Source: Chrysemys picta bellii
Lineage: Eukaryota > Chordata > Testudines > Emydidae
Length of the DNA: 64,000 nucleotides
Reading direction: 5' to 3'
Assembly: GCF_011386835.1 (NCBI RefSeq)
Contig: NC_088791.1
Coordinates: 55,509,498 to 55,573,497 of the forward strand
Shown here: piece by piece, positions 1 through 11,699 of the stretch
Position numbering within the stretch: the first letter of the stretch is position 1
Layout: every line of letters begins with the position of its first letter
Notes under the pieces: model-generated
Databases searched by the model: none
What the model was told of the DNA's origin: nothing
The model's input: only the letters and a program-made list of their open reading frames with translations
Position numbers and translations under genes: made by a program

Positions 1-60
1 GAATAGGAGCATGAGGGTGATTTTTACCTCTGTATATAGCAATGGCGAGACTGATGTAGG

Positions 61-590
61 AATACTGCCTACAAACAGTTCTAGTATCCACATTTTAAAA
101 AGGATGTGGAAAAATTGGAGACGGTGCAGAAGAGGACCACAAAAGTGATAGGAAGGCTGGAGAAAATATCTTGCAGTGCAAAACTTGGAGCTCAATCTGT
201 TTAGTTTATCAAATAGAATATTGAGAAATGGCTTGATTACAGTGTATAGATTAAAGTGTATACCTTCCTATGGAGAAAACAGGGTACTAAAGGGCTCTTT
301 AATCTAGTGGAGAAAGGCATAACAAGGACTAATGGCTGGAGGCTGAAGCCAGACAAATTCCAATTAGAAATAAGGCACAAAGTTTTTAACAACAAACTAC
401 CAATGGAAGCTCCATCTCTTGCTGTCTTCCAGAAAGGCATCCAGTCTTGATTAGAAGATATGCTTTAGCCAAACCTAAGTTATTGTGCTCAATACAGGGG
501 GAAGAGAGTGAAATGTAATGACCTGTAATATACCAGAGATCAGACTAGATGATATAATGGTCCCATCTTGCTTTAACCTCTATGACTATC
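61..590 (+). mobile_element. CR1/L3-like LINE fragment, 3' end
   Basis: Degenerate 3' part of a CR1-clade non-LTR retrotransposon. The plus strand from about 100 preserves the block that encodes the end of CR1 reverse transcriptase: a 'GGAxAATGGAxAC..GTGCAGAAGAGG'-like start, a 'GLFNLVEKGI' stretch, and a 'KVFNNKLP' stretch near 380-405. It is followed by a tail with 'AGATCAGACTAGATGATATAATGGTCCC' similarity split across 537-566, which is the CR1/L3 3' signature. Multiple stops show an old, dead, 5'-truncated insertion. CR1 or L3 cannot be separated by eye. Confidence 0.7.
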
Positions 591-716
591 AGTTCTTTAT
601 ATTGCCACCCATCATAGTACAGCACTTTCCATAGAAAATCAATAGCGAAATACCTAGCGGACATAAAGTGGCCCCCAGCACTTCTCCCTTTGGGGGGCAA
701 AAGCTCTGCTTGGGAT

Positions 717-1742
717 CAGTGGCGTAGCCAGGTTCTAAGTGCAGGGGGAGCAAACATAAAAAAGGCACCCCCCTTGGCTCCTCCTCTGGCCACGCCCCCC
801 TTGGCTCCTCCTCCGGCCGCTCCGTGCCCCCCCCCCCCGCTTGGCTGGCTCCTTCGGCCGCACCGCGTTCCCCCCCCCAGCTCCTCCGGCCACGCTGCGC
901 TGCAGCCATGCTGCGCTGCGGCCATGCTCGGTCCGGGGGGAGGGGGCTGGGTGCAGCGTGGCCCGGGCTGGCCGAGGAAGTTTTTAGGGTGCGGTCAGAG
1001 GGGAGGGGAGAAGAGGTGAGAAAGTTTCACGCACCCCCAGGGCAGGACTCACCAGCTGCCGAGCGACCTCGGAGGAAGCCATGACACCGCGATGGGTGGC
1101 TGCCGCGGGAGGGGGAGGGGAGAGGTGCGCGGGAAGCTCCAGGCAGTTGGAATGTAACGGGAAGCTAGAGGGTCCACGCGGGGGCGGGGCCAAGCAAACG
1201 GGCAGGGAGGGGCGTGGTGCAGGGGGGTGGGGTCACGGGGGTGGCCTGAAGGGTGGGGCCACGCTGTAACCGCTTCGCACCCCTGCCCTGCACGCAGCAA
1301 GCTGGAGTCTGGGACGTGACGTGAGCAGCCAGTCGGTCCCTCCCCCCCTCCTCTGCCTGTATAATGGGCTGCAAGCTGCTGCCAGGAGATGCTGCTGCTG
1401 CCACATTAGCAAGGGGCAGGGAGCGCTCGGCTGCCGAGCCCTGAGCCGCCGCAGGCGGCCGCGGTGATGTTGGGACCACGCTGAACGTGGGGTGCAATGG
1501 CCGAGGAGCCAGCCCCCTCACTCCTCCAGCCGCGCCCACTGCCCCCCCCAATGGCTCCTCCGGCCGTGCCGCCCCCCACCTTGCCTGCAGGAGCCCAGCG
1601 GCGGCCCAGCAGGCCAAGCTTCAGAGCAGAGCGTGGGCCCCACCCGCTGGCGCCATGGTAACTCCTAACTAAGGTGCCACTTTTGGAAAATGTGCTGAGT
1701 GGAAGCGGCTGCTTCCACTGCACCCCCCTAGCTACGCTACTG
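717..1742. mobile_element. Non-autonomous hAT DNA transposon, GC-rich, 1026 bp
   Basis: The left end CAGTGGCGTAGCCAGG (717-732) is an inverted match to the right end, whose reverse complement reads CAGTAGCGTAGCTAGG (1742-1727). The element is flanked by an exact 8-bp direct repeat, CTTGGGAT, at 709-716 and 1743-1750. An 8-bp duplication and CAG-starting short TIRs are the hallmark of hAT transposons. The interior is extremely GC-rich with C and G homopolymers and encodes no transposase, so the overlapping open frames on both strands are compositional. It would have been mobilised in trans by an hAT transposase. Confidence 0.9.
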
Positions 1743-1750
1743 CTTGGGAT

Positions 1751-4700
1751 AGGGATTTGTCTATCTCACCTGTTGCGAATTGCCTTGTCTCTGAACTTTT
1801 CTTCATGCTTGGGTAGTGTTTGGAAGCAGTCACCTAGTAATCTTGGACTGTGCATGCTTGAGTACTGGAAGAATGGTTCTGTTTAATATTGCTGGAGACA
1901 ATAATGGTTCCTTGCATTTCTTATACCATTGCAAACATATTCATGAATAAGTTGAAACAATTATTTTCTGTGCTGTTTTCAATATTGCTTAGTATATCAG
2001 TCTAGTGATTTGTTGATGTAACAAGCCAATCCTGTATTCCTTGCCTATTTTAGATTTGGGTATCAAACGAACATAGAATTCAGTCCAATGTGACAACGTA
2101 CCATCATCTAATGTAAGACCATAATTTAAAGAAAAATAATTTCAGATATCTGCAATCTAGTCAGAAACTGAAACCTGATTGCAACCCCAATCTATACCCT
2201 CAAGTATTTTCCAGGATATTTTGGTTTTATACTATTTACTGGTAGTTTTGACTATGTGTTGGTATGCTTTAGAATTTGCTACTATCAGTATAAGGAATTA
2301 TACGTGGTTTGCAAACTACTACAGTTCAGCAATTTCTCATTTTAACAATGATAGACTATAAAAGCATTTCAATGCAGGCTCTTCTCAGTGCATCCCAGGA
2401 TACACTAATACTAACAATGGAACATCCAACATATTTAGACAGCCAAGTGTTAAAATAACAAAAATGGTACATATTAGACATTTGCTCTATTTTTTAGATC
2501 AGTAAAGCTGCAAAAAACTTTGTGATCCGCAGTGAAACTTCAAGAAATTTCCCACAAGTACACCCTGTTCATCTGGCCACAGAAAAAGCAAGGTAGAGCA
2601 ATACATTACCACAGAAGCAGGATATTGATCCACATTTTAGTAATATCATGCCATTATGTATCTTGCTCAACTTCACTGTTTTCATTGAATGAGGAAGAAA
2701 GTAGTTCTCCACAGTGTACCTGCTCCTGAGAGCTGTATATAGCACAGCAGGTCTCTTCCGATGCTTTCAGCGAGAGCTATTTTTATACACCCAGCACTTC
2801 CTTTGTGTTCTACAATCCATTAAAAAAATATAGTGTTTATAGATAGGCCTAAAATTTTGACTTCTCTTATATAGGTGCAGAGAGATAGGGGGAAGAGGAA
2901 GAGGGTGCAGGTTGCTTCCTCCCATAAGCCCTCGCACTCCTGTGAAGCCAGCTAGAATGGCAACCAAGCACTCCACTGCACGCTAAGTAGCTTGGTTAAT
3001 GTAGTTACCCTTAGTCCATGATGCTTTTTGGAGCAGTTGTAAGGATCTCTGCTGAGCCAATGAGCTCTGAGCCCATGTCTGCGTTAAGCAAACAGAATGG
3101 CTCAGGAGATCGCTGTTAAATTGTTACTGTTCCACAAGCCCAGCCACCTCTCTGATGCATGCCTCTAGCAACTAAAACCAGATTTACCCACCAGTGCAGA
3201 GATTCTGTTCTCCATACAGTGACTAGGGGAAGCATAAAGAATTAAATATTGTGATTGTTTTTATTTCAAACTTGAATTAGCTAATTTAAAAAGAAAATAA
3301 AGCTCAGGCTCCTGTCTGGGGAGAAAACAGTGGGTCTTATTGCCAGAGCTTCAGCCAAGGAACACCCAGCACAACTTTGGAACAACTCTGGGCCAGCTGA
3401 AACTTCGAGATAGGGATCACCTGGGTCTAGGAAAGGCCATGCTCCTTGCACTAACAGCAGGTAGGAGGTGGCATAGAAGCCTCTATGGCAGCTCAGTGCT
3501 ACCTGAGGATACATCTATGCAGGGTGAATCCTCTTGTGACTGGTTGCCCCAGCTTTAGGGTTGCTGTGGACAGAAGTGGCACAAAGTTGCCCTAATGCCA
3601 CCACAGATCTGGTCCTGAAAGTGGCTATCTGGTAGCAGAAGGAGCCAAGGGGAGTTATCTGGTGTGTCTACCACCTAGCAGGATCAGATGGAGAAGGGAG
3701 CACGTGGGGAAGAATACATAGGGTTACACAATGCTTGATGGAAGGGATGGGTGACAGGGATAAAGCTGAGGGGTAGTGGGGAAAGGAAGTAGTCATGAAT
3801 AGGCCAGGAAGAGCACACATGAGGGAAGTGGGTGGAAGGAAGGAAGGAAACAGATAAGGAAGGGGGCCAATGGTAGTTATTGTAAGGGAGAAAATAGACT
3901 CTCAATAAGACACTACTGCACAGGCCAAATTATCATACCATCAGGATGTGTTGCAAATTATCACAACTTTATGGCCTTGTTAATTTTTTTAGTCTAGTAA
4001 AAAGAATCACTTCTTTTACATTAAAATGTCTAGAAATGTACATAAAACACATATCAAATTCTGTAAGCAATAGGAATACAGCTATTTCTACTTCTTGATT
4101 TTCACATCTGTAATCATAGCTCTCTCACTATCACGTTAACCTTGGAATGAAAAGTAAAAAAAAAAAATGCAGAGGGAGCATATTTTAAAAATGCAAAAGA
4201 AATTTGCAGGCAGAGGACGAGTATCTACTCTACACAATAGTTCTGAAGTATCTCAATATCTACCACAGGCAAACAGAGAGTCTCTAGGCATCAGCTGTTC
4301 AATGAGACACAGTAGGTTAGCATTACAAGGCTAAAACATCCACCTTAATTAAAAATAAATTTCCTACACTCCCAAATTAGGAGTAAAAACTGATAAAATA
4401 TCTTCCATTTTCTCAAAAGCTTAAAATATGCCCTAAATACTTGTGAATTCAACCACATTGCTTTGTAATTTAGGAAAAATGTCTACATCCACATTTTATA
4501 TTTTAAAACAATTCATATGAATATTATAAACTAATTTAATGTTAATTGTTCTGGTAAAATGTGTATACGAATGACTGGCAGAACATTAAGATTCATAAGA
4601 AAGGAACATAAAAGAAAAAATGAATCTATTGTACCCAGTCTATAATTATGTGAATGAGGATATGATGTTAAATGAGCCAGAGGAAGAGCGTGAGACAAAT

Positions 4701-5359
4701 TGACCTAATAGAATATGAGGGTAGTGAAAAATGCATTAGGCCATCCTAATAAATTGTTCATCTCAGCTGGTTTAGTAATTTTATTAATACAAAAACTAAC
4801 TAAAAAAGGTCCTTTAAGAATAAGCAGAAGTGTTTTTTGGGGGGGGGGGAGGAGGAAAGGGGGGGGTCATTAACTTTCTTCTAACATAAAACATGGGGAG
4901 ATGCAGTTTAACAGCAATTCTGCCCAGTTCTCTGAGGTGGGCAACATCTATGCTGCTTGTAGAGAAGTGCAGCTGCTCCTCATTTATTATACATTTTGAA
5001 CTCTTCCCTATCTTCAGGAGCAAGCCTATCCATAAATAGAGAGCTTGTCCCCGTGTAAATAACTATATTTTGCAAGAAGTCATTGGTAATTAGCTACTTG
5101 TGGCTGACAAGTAGATTTTATGTTCGAATAGGTCCAGCCTTTTGATTCTTTCCACTACATGCCGATTTGGAAGTCACTGCTGTTTTGACTTCCCTTGGAC
5201 AGCTGCTGCCACGAGATATTCCAGGACTGGGTGAGAATACATGTACTCAAATCCCTTGCAAGGGACTTGGTACCTTCTATCGCTATGCCTAGATGTGGCT
5301 AGAATTGATGCTGGAGTCTGCCACAGGTCTTTTGCAGGCTCCAACATCCATTTGTTTCT
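1751..5359. other. No gene seen; AT-rich unique or ancient-repeat DNA
   Basis: About 3.6 kb with no exon-like conserved reading frame, no recognisable transposon domain and no RNA gene. It contains short homopolymers, for example an A run near 4157 and a G-rich run at about 4837-4867, and some mildly purine-rich sequence at 3690-3890. The short open frames here have no family resemblance that I can recognise. Confidence 0.5.
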
Positions 5360-5565
5360 AAGGTTATGTCTACACTACGGATCTTACAGTAGCACAGCTG
5401 CACCGCTGTAAGATCTCCTGCATAGCTGCGCTATGCCAGTGGGAGAGCTCTCCCGCTGGCATAATTAAACCACCCCCAATGAGTACCAGTAGCTATGTGG
5501 GCAGGAGCACGTCCTGACCAACAAAAGTTTTGCTGACAGAAGTGCTTATGTAGCCTAAGTAGGAC
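5360..5565. repeat. Interspersed repeat of the 'GTCTACACTAC' family
   Basis: It begins with GGTTATGTCTACACTAC near 5362 and contains self-complementary blocks: TCTTACAGTAGCACAGC against GCTGTAAGATC, and GGGAGAGCTCTCCCGC, which is palindromic. A second member with the same GCCATGTCTACACTAC start is at about 55347. This recurrent start is familiar from turtle and crocodile interspersed repeats that behave like short DNA transposons. No matching right terminus or target duplication is clear, so class and boundaries are uncertain. Confidence 0.5.
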
Positions 5566-5849
5566 TAGCCTTCCGGGCACGGAAGGGTGCAGAGTGACCA
5601 GTAATTTGGGATTTCTCTACCACCACTTCAAATGGTATGTTGGGACCAGTTCTCTATGAAATCCACACCTTTTTTCCTATATAGAGAGTTGTCCCTGGAG
5701 TCCCCATGAGATGAGGGAGAGCTGGGGGGCGGGGGAGAGGGCAGGAGCTGAGTCCCTACTGTGCACCAAATGGGGAAGGGAGGTTTGAAAAGGAGTAAAG
5801 CTCCTCCAAAGGGTGGAGCTACCCTTCCAGGTAGATCATCCTAATACCA

Positions 5850-6330
5850 CATCCCCTCTACTTGACTAGGGGAAGGAATCAGTGCTGTTGATACCTCTTG
5901 TCTGCAGTATCAAGGTATCAGTGCCCAGTGGTCAAGTCAGCTCCACTTTCAACCTATGCAGCAAAGGTGACTCCAATCCTGGGCCCACTTGGTATGATAG
6001 ATGCTCTAGGTGCCGATAGGGACTACTGATGCACCGTGTATCAATGATCAAGTTACCAAGGTGACAGCTACTGAGGACATCAGTGCCAGAGGAAGGATGG
6101 GCCACAGGTTTAGTTGGTACTGCAGGTACAAAGTTTAGTTGTCAGTACTAACGTGCCAAAAGGTTCTATGCTAGGCTGTTGGATACCCTTCAACTGCAGA
6201 GTCTGGGACAAGCCAGACACTTACTGACTCTTGTCTCTCAGCATGGGCTGGGCCTGGCCCTAATGAACTCTGTCTCTGGCACATGTGCACTAAGAGTGGA
6301 ATCCATGTGGACAATCACTCACAGCAGCTG
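5850..6330 (-). mobile_element. Possible very old DIRS 5'-terminal fragment
   Basis: At 6292-6320 the sequence GTGGAATCCATGTGGACAATCACTC aligns by eye with the right termini of the good DIRS copies (for example 44213-44242: TTGGAATGGACGTGAACAATCACTC), preceded by a decayed version of the GTGCACG..GTGTGC block. Left of it, 5890-6130 repeats CAGTGCC and GGTGCC(GA) words, as expected for the decayed repeat-rich Gag region lying inside the 5' ITR of a minus-strand copy. The homology is weak and the inner boundary is a guess. Confidence 0.3.
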
Positions 6331-6542
6331 CCTAGGTTCCTGTAAATATAGCCTCCTTGCCAACGTGGGTCTTCAGAGGTGCAACTAAACAGAGACAGCC
6401 TGCCTCACCTGTGCTTGAGAGATGCCAAGAACCGGTAGGAGCTAGACCAGAAGACCAACTGACAAGCAGTCAATCTACTGGGACTGCTTTGACATGTGAA
6501 AAGAGCCCAGACAAACCCCACATTGGGATGAAGAGTTACAGG

Positions 6543-6922
6543 CAGGGCCGGCTCCAGGCACCAGCCCACCAAGCTTGTGCTTGGGGCGGCACCTGGAGGG
6601 GGGCGGCGCGGTGCTCCGGCTCCGGCCGCCGGGGAGAGCGGAGCCGCGGCGGGCTCGCCGCCCTCCCCCCGGCGCTCTGGCCGCCGGGGAGAGCGGAGCC
6701 GCGGCGGGCTCGCCGCCCTCCCCCCGGCGCTCTGGCTGCCGAGGACAGCAGAGCCCCGACCGGGACTCGCCGCCGGGGAGAGCGGAGCCCCGACCGGGAC
6801 TCGCCACCCTCCCCCCGGGGCTCCGGCCGCCCTCCCCTGCCACGCTGGGGGGGGGGGGGGGGGAGAGGAGGCGGCCGGAGGCTTTTTTGCCTGGGGCGGC
6901 AAAAAAGCCAGAGCCGGCCCTG
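6543..6922. mobile_element. Non-autonomous hAT DNA transposon with internal 55-bp tandem repeat
   Basis: The left end CAGGGCCGGCTCCAGGC and the reverse complement of the right end, CAGGGCCGGCTCTGGC, form the TIRs. An exact 8-bp target duplication GTTACAGG flanks the element at 6535-6542 and 6923-6930, which defines it to the base. The interior is about 80% G+C, carries no transposase and contains a ~55-bp tandem repeat at about 6624-6740. The overlapping long open frames on both strands are by-products of the composition. Confidence 0.92.
6624..6830. repeat. 55-bp GC-rich minisatellite inside the hAT element
   Basis: Units start at 6624 and 6679 (GGCCGCCGGGGAGAGCGGAG...) and are nearly identical over 55 bp. 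A third, diverged unit starts at 6734 (GGCTGCCGAGGACAG...), and a related GCCGGGGAGAGCGGAGCC block recurs at about 6772. Repeat expansion within a short DNA transposon probably explains the long open frames on both strands. Confidence 0.8.
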
Positions 6923-6930
6923 GTTACAGG

Positions 6931-9067
6931 TGACCAACGAGTCACTAGCGAGTCTCCACATGCCTGGGACCAAGTTTTGTGGCAGAGATCTGGATGCAGT
7001 TTAGTTACAGTAGCCAGAGAAGAATAGACCCTAGAGTTGCTCCCTCTGGCCAAAGGGAAGGTATCACTTTGTTTCTCTTAGGTAGCAGCCTTGAGACTGA
7101 CCTGAAACTCCTAGCTGCACATGTGAGGACTGATTGTCAGATGTGCGCATGCGACTACCCTCCACCAGGACCCAGGGGACAACCACGGCTTGGGGCCACC
7201 AAGCCAAAAGCATGGGTTGTTGGCTTCCTAGTGAAGACACCAGCTCCTCCCATAAATCTCTAGTCCCAGATAAGGACAGTGGGGAAACTTTGGGGTTAAT
7301 TGTACTTAGTTTGTGGGCATTTAGTGTTTACCTCTGTGTGATTGCTTGATTACTCACTTATTTGGTATCCGATTCCCTTCCCTGTTTCTTTTCCCGGCTT
7401 TTAGATTGATCCTAAACCTTTCAAGGAATAAAAACAATTTATCCTTACAGGCTGGTCCTTGATTTCCTGTACTTATAAACTGTAAAGCTGTAGAGGTCAC
7501 AGGGGTTATTAGTTTATGCACCTCGCTGCCAGGAGGAAGAACCTAGTGTAAAGAAACCAGAGCCCATCACTGTTCCTAACATGAGCCACTGAGCCTGAGG
7601 AGGAAGAAATAAGGGTCTGAATCAACCCTGGCGATTGGGGTGTCCCAGAAGGGGGCTACATAAGAAAACAATTGCTGTCCAAAAATATTTTTGGAATGAC
7701 CCCAACTGTGAAGTTTTGTTAAGAATTTAAATGTGCTCTGTGCTGAACTAAAAACAAAATGAAGCTGCTCTAATATCAAACATTCCTGAAGACTTGATGC
7801 TCCTTAGTATGGATATGAAACAAAAACCAAAACAATGTGAAAACCTCCCTCCCCCAAATAAAGTAATTTTCTTCCGGTTAACATAATAATGCAAGTAAAT
7901 TTAGCTAAACACAATAGGCCAGATGATGGTCCTTAGCTCAGCAAAGAGAGAAGGTCCTCTGCACTGGGATTTTGTCCTTTCTGCATAGAACGAGGGCTCA
8001 GGCACCAATTCAGCATCTATCCACCCGTCCCTGTGTTCCCCATGGAGGTTTATGCACATGATCTAGGATCTGTGATGGATGAGGGGCTTGAGGAGATGAC
8101 CCATCATTACAGCTCTACTCATGAGAGAAGTAATTTTGTATATTCTGTATAGTCCATGTATCTAGATGTAGACCCTGGTATTTCAGTTGGCTGAAGTCAA
8201 TTTTCCAGGGAAACAGGGGACACTGCTTGGGGCACGCCCCTGGAGAGTCTCAAGGTGGGGGGTTTCCTGTCCATCCCAGGGTATCTGCCAGAGGTGGTGA
8301 CATGTTCTTCTGCCTTTCCCACAGAAGGGCAAACCTTGACCCATACCCTGAAAGGACAATGTTTGGGGGGCAGAGGAAGGTGTCTCTGCAAGCAGATCCT
8401 CACAGAGATATCTTCTTTCAGACTCTCCTTTAGAGAGGATCTGGGCCAATAAGTATACAATCTGCTTAAAAAACAGGGAAAAGACATGTACGAGTTCTCC
8501 AAGTTTTATTCTGGAGGATGCATTTCCAAATAGTTTTTGATTGTATTTCTCCAGTTAAGCTAATGCAGTGGTGTATAAACTGTCAGTATAACTGAAGATA
8601 CATGACTTTGCAAATTTCTCAGAAAAACCCAAAGACCTTCTGATATTAAATATCCCTTCGAGAACCTTAAAAAATTTATAGGCTTAAGCCATCATATGCA
8701 TCAGAGTATTGTGAATCTTAAATTTTATTATAGTCTTAGAGGACAAGTTGTTTTCATGTAGCTCCATTAAGCATTTTGAAGAAAGATTTTCAAACTGCTC
8801 TTAAAATGAGATTTCTCTTTACTTTGTGAAGTAAACAACTCAACCATTATTAATTCTGCAAATTTATTCAGCCTTTAAAGATGAGCAAATATTGTATATC
8901 AATCTACCAACATTACAAAACAATTGTGAGGCAGTTAATATTTTACAGAAGATTGCCAATGCATTATTTAGGATTCAGCAGTGAACTTAAATATGGAAAA
9001 CAAATTATAAAACATTTCTCTAATAGCACTAAACCTGGGACCCAGCCTAGTATTTTTTTTCAGAGAG

Positions 9068-9068
<1 letters not shown>
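6931..9068. other. No gene seen; unassigned DNA
   Basis: I see no coding exon, RNA gene or transposon domain here. There is a plus-strand AATAAA at about 7428-7433, but nothing upstream looks like a terminal exon. The open frames at 8183-8502 on both strands overlap one another and have no recognisable family. Confidence 0.4.
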
Positions 9069-9110
<42 letters not shown>

Positions 9111-9115
9111 CGCGC
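9069..9115. repeat. (TG)n-(CG)n microsatellite
   Basis: About 17 TG dinucleotides (9069-9102) run directly into about 6 CG dinucleotides (9103-9115). Both are alternating purine-pyrimidine, so the tract is a candidate Z-DNA former. The retained CpG run is unusual for AT-rich flanking DNA. Confidence 0.95.
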
Positions 9116-10022
9116 CTCAGTTGCTTCACTTATGAAGCTCTGGTTTATTGGGCTCATACTTTGCCCGTTCAGCTGGCACTGGAGTAAAGATGTGTGGCAA
9201 TGAATTTCTCCTACCATCAAGGACTTATTAAATATCTTCTAGAAGAGGGAGTTAACAGCAGATAGGGGAAGCTGCAGATAATGTTAAATTGAAAAAATAC
9301 TGCAAATGCCAACAAGGAGAGGGAATAGTACAAGGTGCATTAGGGAGATTAGAAACATGGCAGAAAATACCATAAGATTCATTTTGAAAAAGTGCACGTT
9401 AAAACAGTCCATCTGTGGGTTTCAGTGTCTAAGAGAAGATAAGAGCTGATTAAAATCATCAGAACCAAGCGCAGCAGTCAAAGCATGAACCAGATTCAAG
9501 AGCTACATCAGCATCAAGGTTGGGAGGACTGAGATCACGTTCATTTTCAGACCCAACACGAGGAAGCTACATCTCCAGTGTCTATGACTCGAAGTCATAG
9601 ACTTCTACTGAAGTATAAGAGAGAAATATAGGAGAAGCCATGAGGATAAAATCTTTCTTGGCAGGGAAGAAGTCATTTCCTCAGTCTTTTCGCCCTGTAG
9701 CAGGAGCCCATGCTCCCTCTCCCATACCAGGAATAAGGCCAGTAGAGTCATGAAGAAAGAATTCCAGAAAAGGAAGTCTTTGCCCCAGGTTGCTTCCTGC
9801 CTAGCAACCATTTTATGGTTGATTTATTTTTTTGTTTTACACTGAAATTTGTTTGACACTAACCTCACATTGGGCAAGAAGGCATTAATAAGAAGGCTAC
9901 ACCTGTAGCATGTGTCAAACCTGGAGGAGGCAGTCAAAAGGGCTGAATCCACTAGGGGCTGACCGGGAAAGAGCAGATATTAGATTTCACTCAGTGAGTG
10001 AAGTCTGTCTGGATTATCTTTA

Positions 10023-10216
10023 TGACAAGCAGACTGGCATCAAGATCAGGAACTATAATTTTATAACGAATAAGAACTATGTACAGAAATGAAAGTTTGT
10101 TACCTCTATTACTTGGTGTAGCTGCACAGCCTGTTATGGACTTATTGATTTCTGCCCCAGCAGAAAGTGTCATGTGAAACCAAAGACTACATTTAGATTG
10201 TACAGGAAGTGTGGCA
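10023..10216 (-). repeat. 3' LTR of the minus-strand gypsy element
   Basis: Aligns by eye with 14286-14474 at roughly 65-70%. Shared blocks are the AAGCAGA start, GAACTATG(T/G), CTTATTGATTTCTGCCC against CTTTTTTGTTTCTGCCC, CAAAGACT and the terminal CAGGAAGTGTGGCA. On the minus strand the LTR begins TGCCACACTTCCTG. The high divergence shows an old insertion. Confidence 0.65.
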
Positions 10217-10799
10217 TTGTCCCTTTTTAGGAAGGCTTTCTACATTTCTTTATTGAACTAAAACACAATTAAATGAAAAACTATTTACAAAGCCATAACT
10301 GATTTAACAGCCCTTCAGATTGCTCTAACACAATAATATGTCTCAATCAGTCTCTTACGGCATTTCAGCAATCTTCCCAATCCATTGTATTGCAAACCCT
10401 CTTTAGGCAAGTCTTGCCTGTAACAGAACATTCAGTGTCATGATCAAAATTAGGTTAGTTTGTGAACCTTTTTCAACTTATGTCTGTTCTCACCTCACTT
10501 CCTTGGCCAACTTGTCACGTATCTTGACAGATGCTTACAATTCCTTCTTAAGTATGAGTGAGGTGACTCTTTTGTTCACTGTAGCCTGGATGGGCCAGTG
10601 CCCATCTTTCCAAATTCTCACCAAATCTTTGTTTTCTAACAGAAGAGGTCTTGCTCTTTTATTGTATTATTTTGTCTGACTAAACTTTCCCTTTCTATCG
10701 GACTCCTTAGTCATCTCTTGTTTTTGTCCCATATCTAATAATTAAGTATTTACACATCTGTTGTAGAAGAGCTCAGCAGCTGACTTTCCACATTGCAGC

Positions 10800-11340
10800 A
10801 GTGTAGGCTCTATAATTGAGTAGTGCTAAACATGGATCTTTTCTTGCATCGATTTCCTTTTTGAGCAAAATTCTTCACTGAATGTACTCCACATTCAGCT
10901 AATTCATTGATTTGAGGATATCTGGGACTAGCTGTCCCATGATGATAATTGTACATTTTAGCAAAGTCCAGGAACTGTGAGCCACTGTATGTTATTACTG
11001 TTCTTGGAATTCCATGATGTGCAAATACAGATTTAATGGCCAAAATACTGTTGCTAGTGTGATATCTTCAAGTATGACTTTCAGGGAAATTGGTAAAGTA
11101 CTCCATTATAATTAGGTGATCATGTCTTCTCAAATTGAACATGTCAATTCTGACTTTGTCCCATGGAACTGTGAGTTCTTTGTGTGGCATCATTGTTTTT
11201 TTCTGCTGGGAAACTCCATACTTATGATATATTCCGCACCTGCTCACCTTTCTTGAATGTCACTATTTATCTGTGGCCAGGTTACAACTTCTCTGGCTCT
11301 CCTTTTTGAGTTGGTCATTTATGTATTTTTTGCAATATTT
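10800..11340 (-). pseudogene. Gypsy integrase remnant
   Basis: The best-kept stretch is the minus-strand frame 11043-10810 (77 codons). It retains 'HHGIPRTVI', a decayed D(N)GxQF block reading 'YSGSQF', 'SPRYPQ' and a 'ELAECGVHSVKN' block that matches the catalytic-Glu region (normally GxAER) of Ty3/gypsy integrases. The Asp of the second catalytic motif is lost, so the DDE triad is incomplete and the protein is dead. Flanking sequence to about 11340 probably holds the zinc-binding and N-terminal core but is badly decayed. Confidence 0.7.
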
Positions 11341-11699
11341 CTCTTCTCATCACTATGGAAATCATGATCTGTGTCCACCTCAAGAGCACTCCTGAGATCA
11401 CTGAAAGGTCATTTTTATAGTGAGAATATGGAGGTGGGAAGTGATTTCACCCCCGCATCCTTTATTGCTTGTATCACTGCTTATGACATTGCATCTTTAC
11501 TGTGTGTCTGCATTTCATTCTATATGCCTGGAGATACAGCATGTTACAGTTATCATATTCACATGTATATTTACTGCTTGTTCCAGATCATCAGGCTTTG
11601 TACTGTCAGAGCATATGCTCTTGAAAGGGTCGGTTATTACTAAGTGGCATCCAGGTTGGAACTCCAGGGTCACATCAGACTTCCATATTTTCAAAAATA

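Noticed and set aside
690..1617. Several overlapping Pro/Ala/Gly-rich open frames on both strands
   Set aside because: They lie in the GC-rich interior of a hAT element with exact target duplications; composition alone explains the lack of stops.
6357..7053. Frames of 145-215 codons on both strands
   Set aside because: They come from the GC-rich hAT element and its 55-bp repeats, running out into unrelated flanks.
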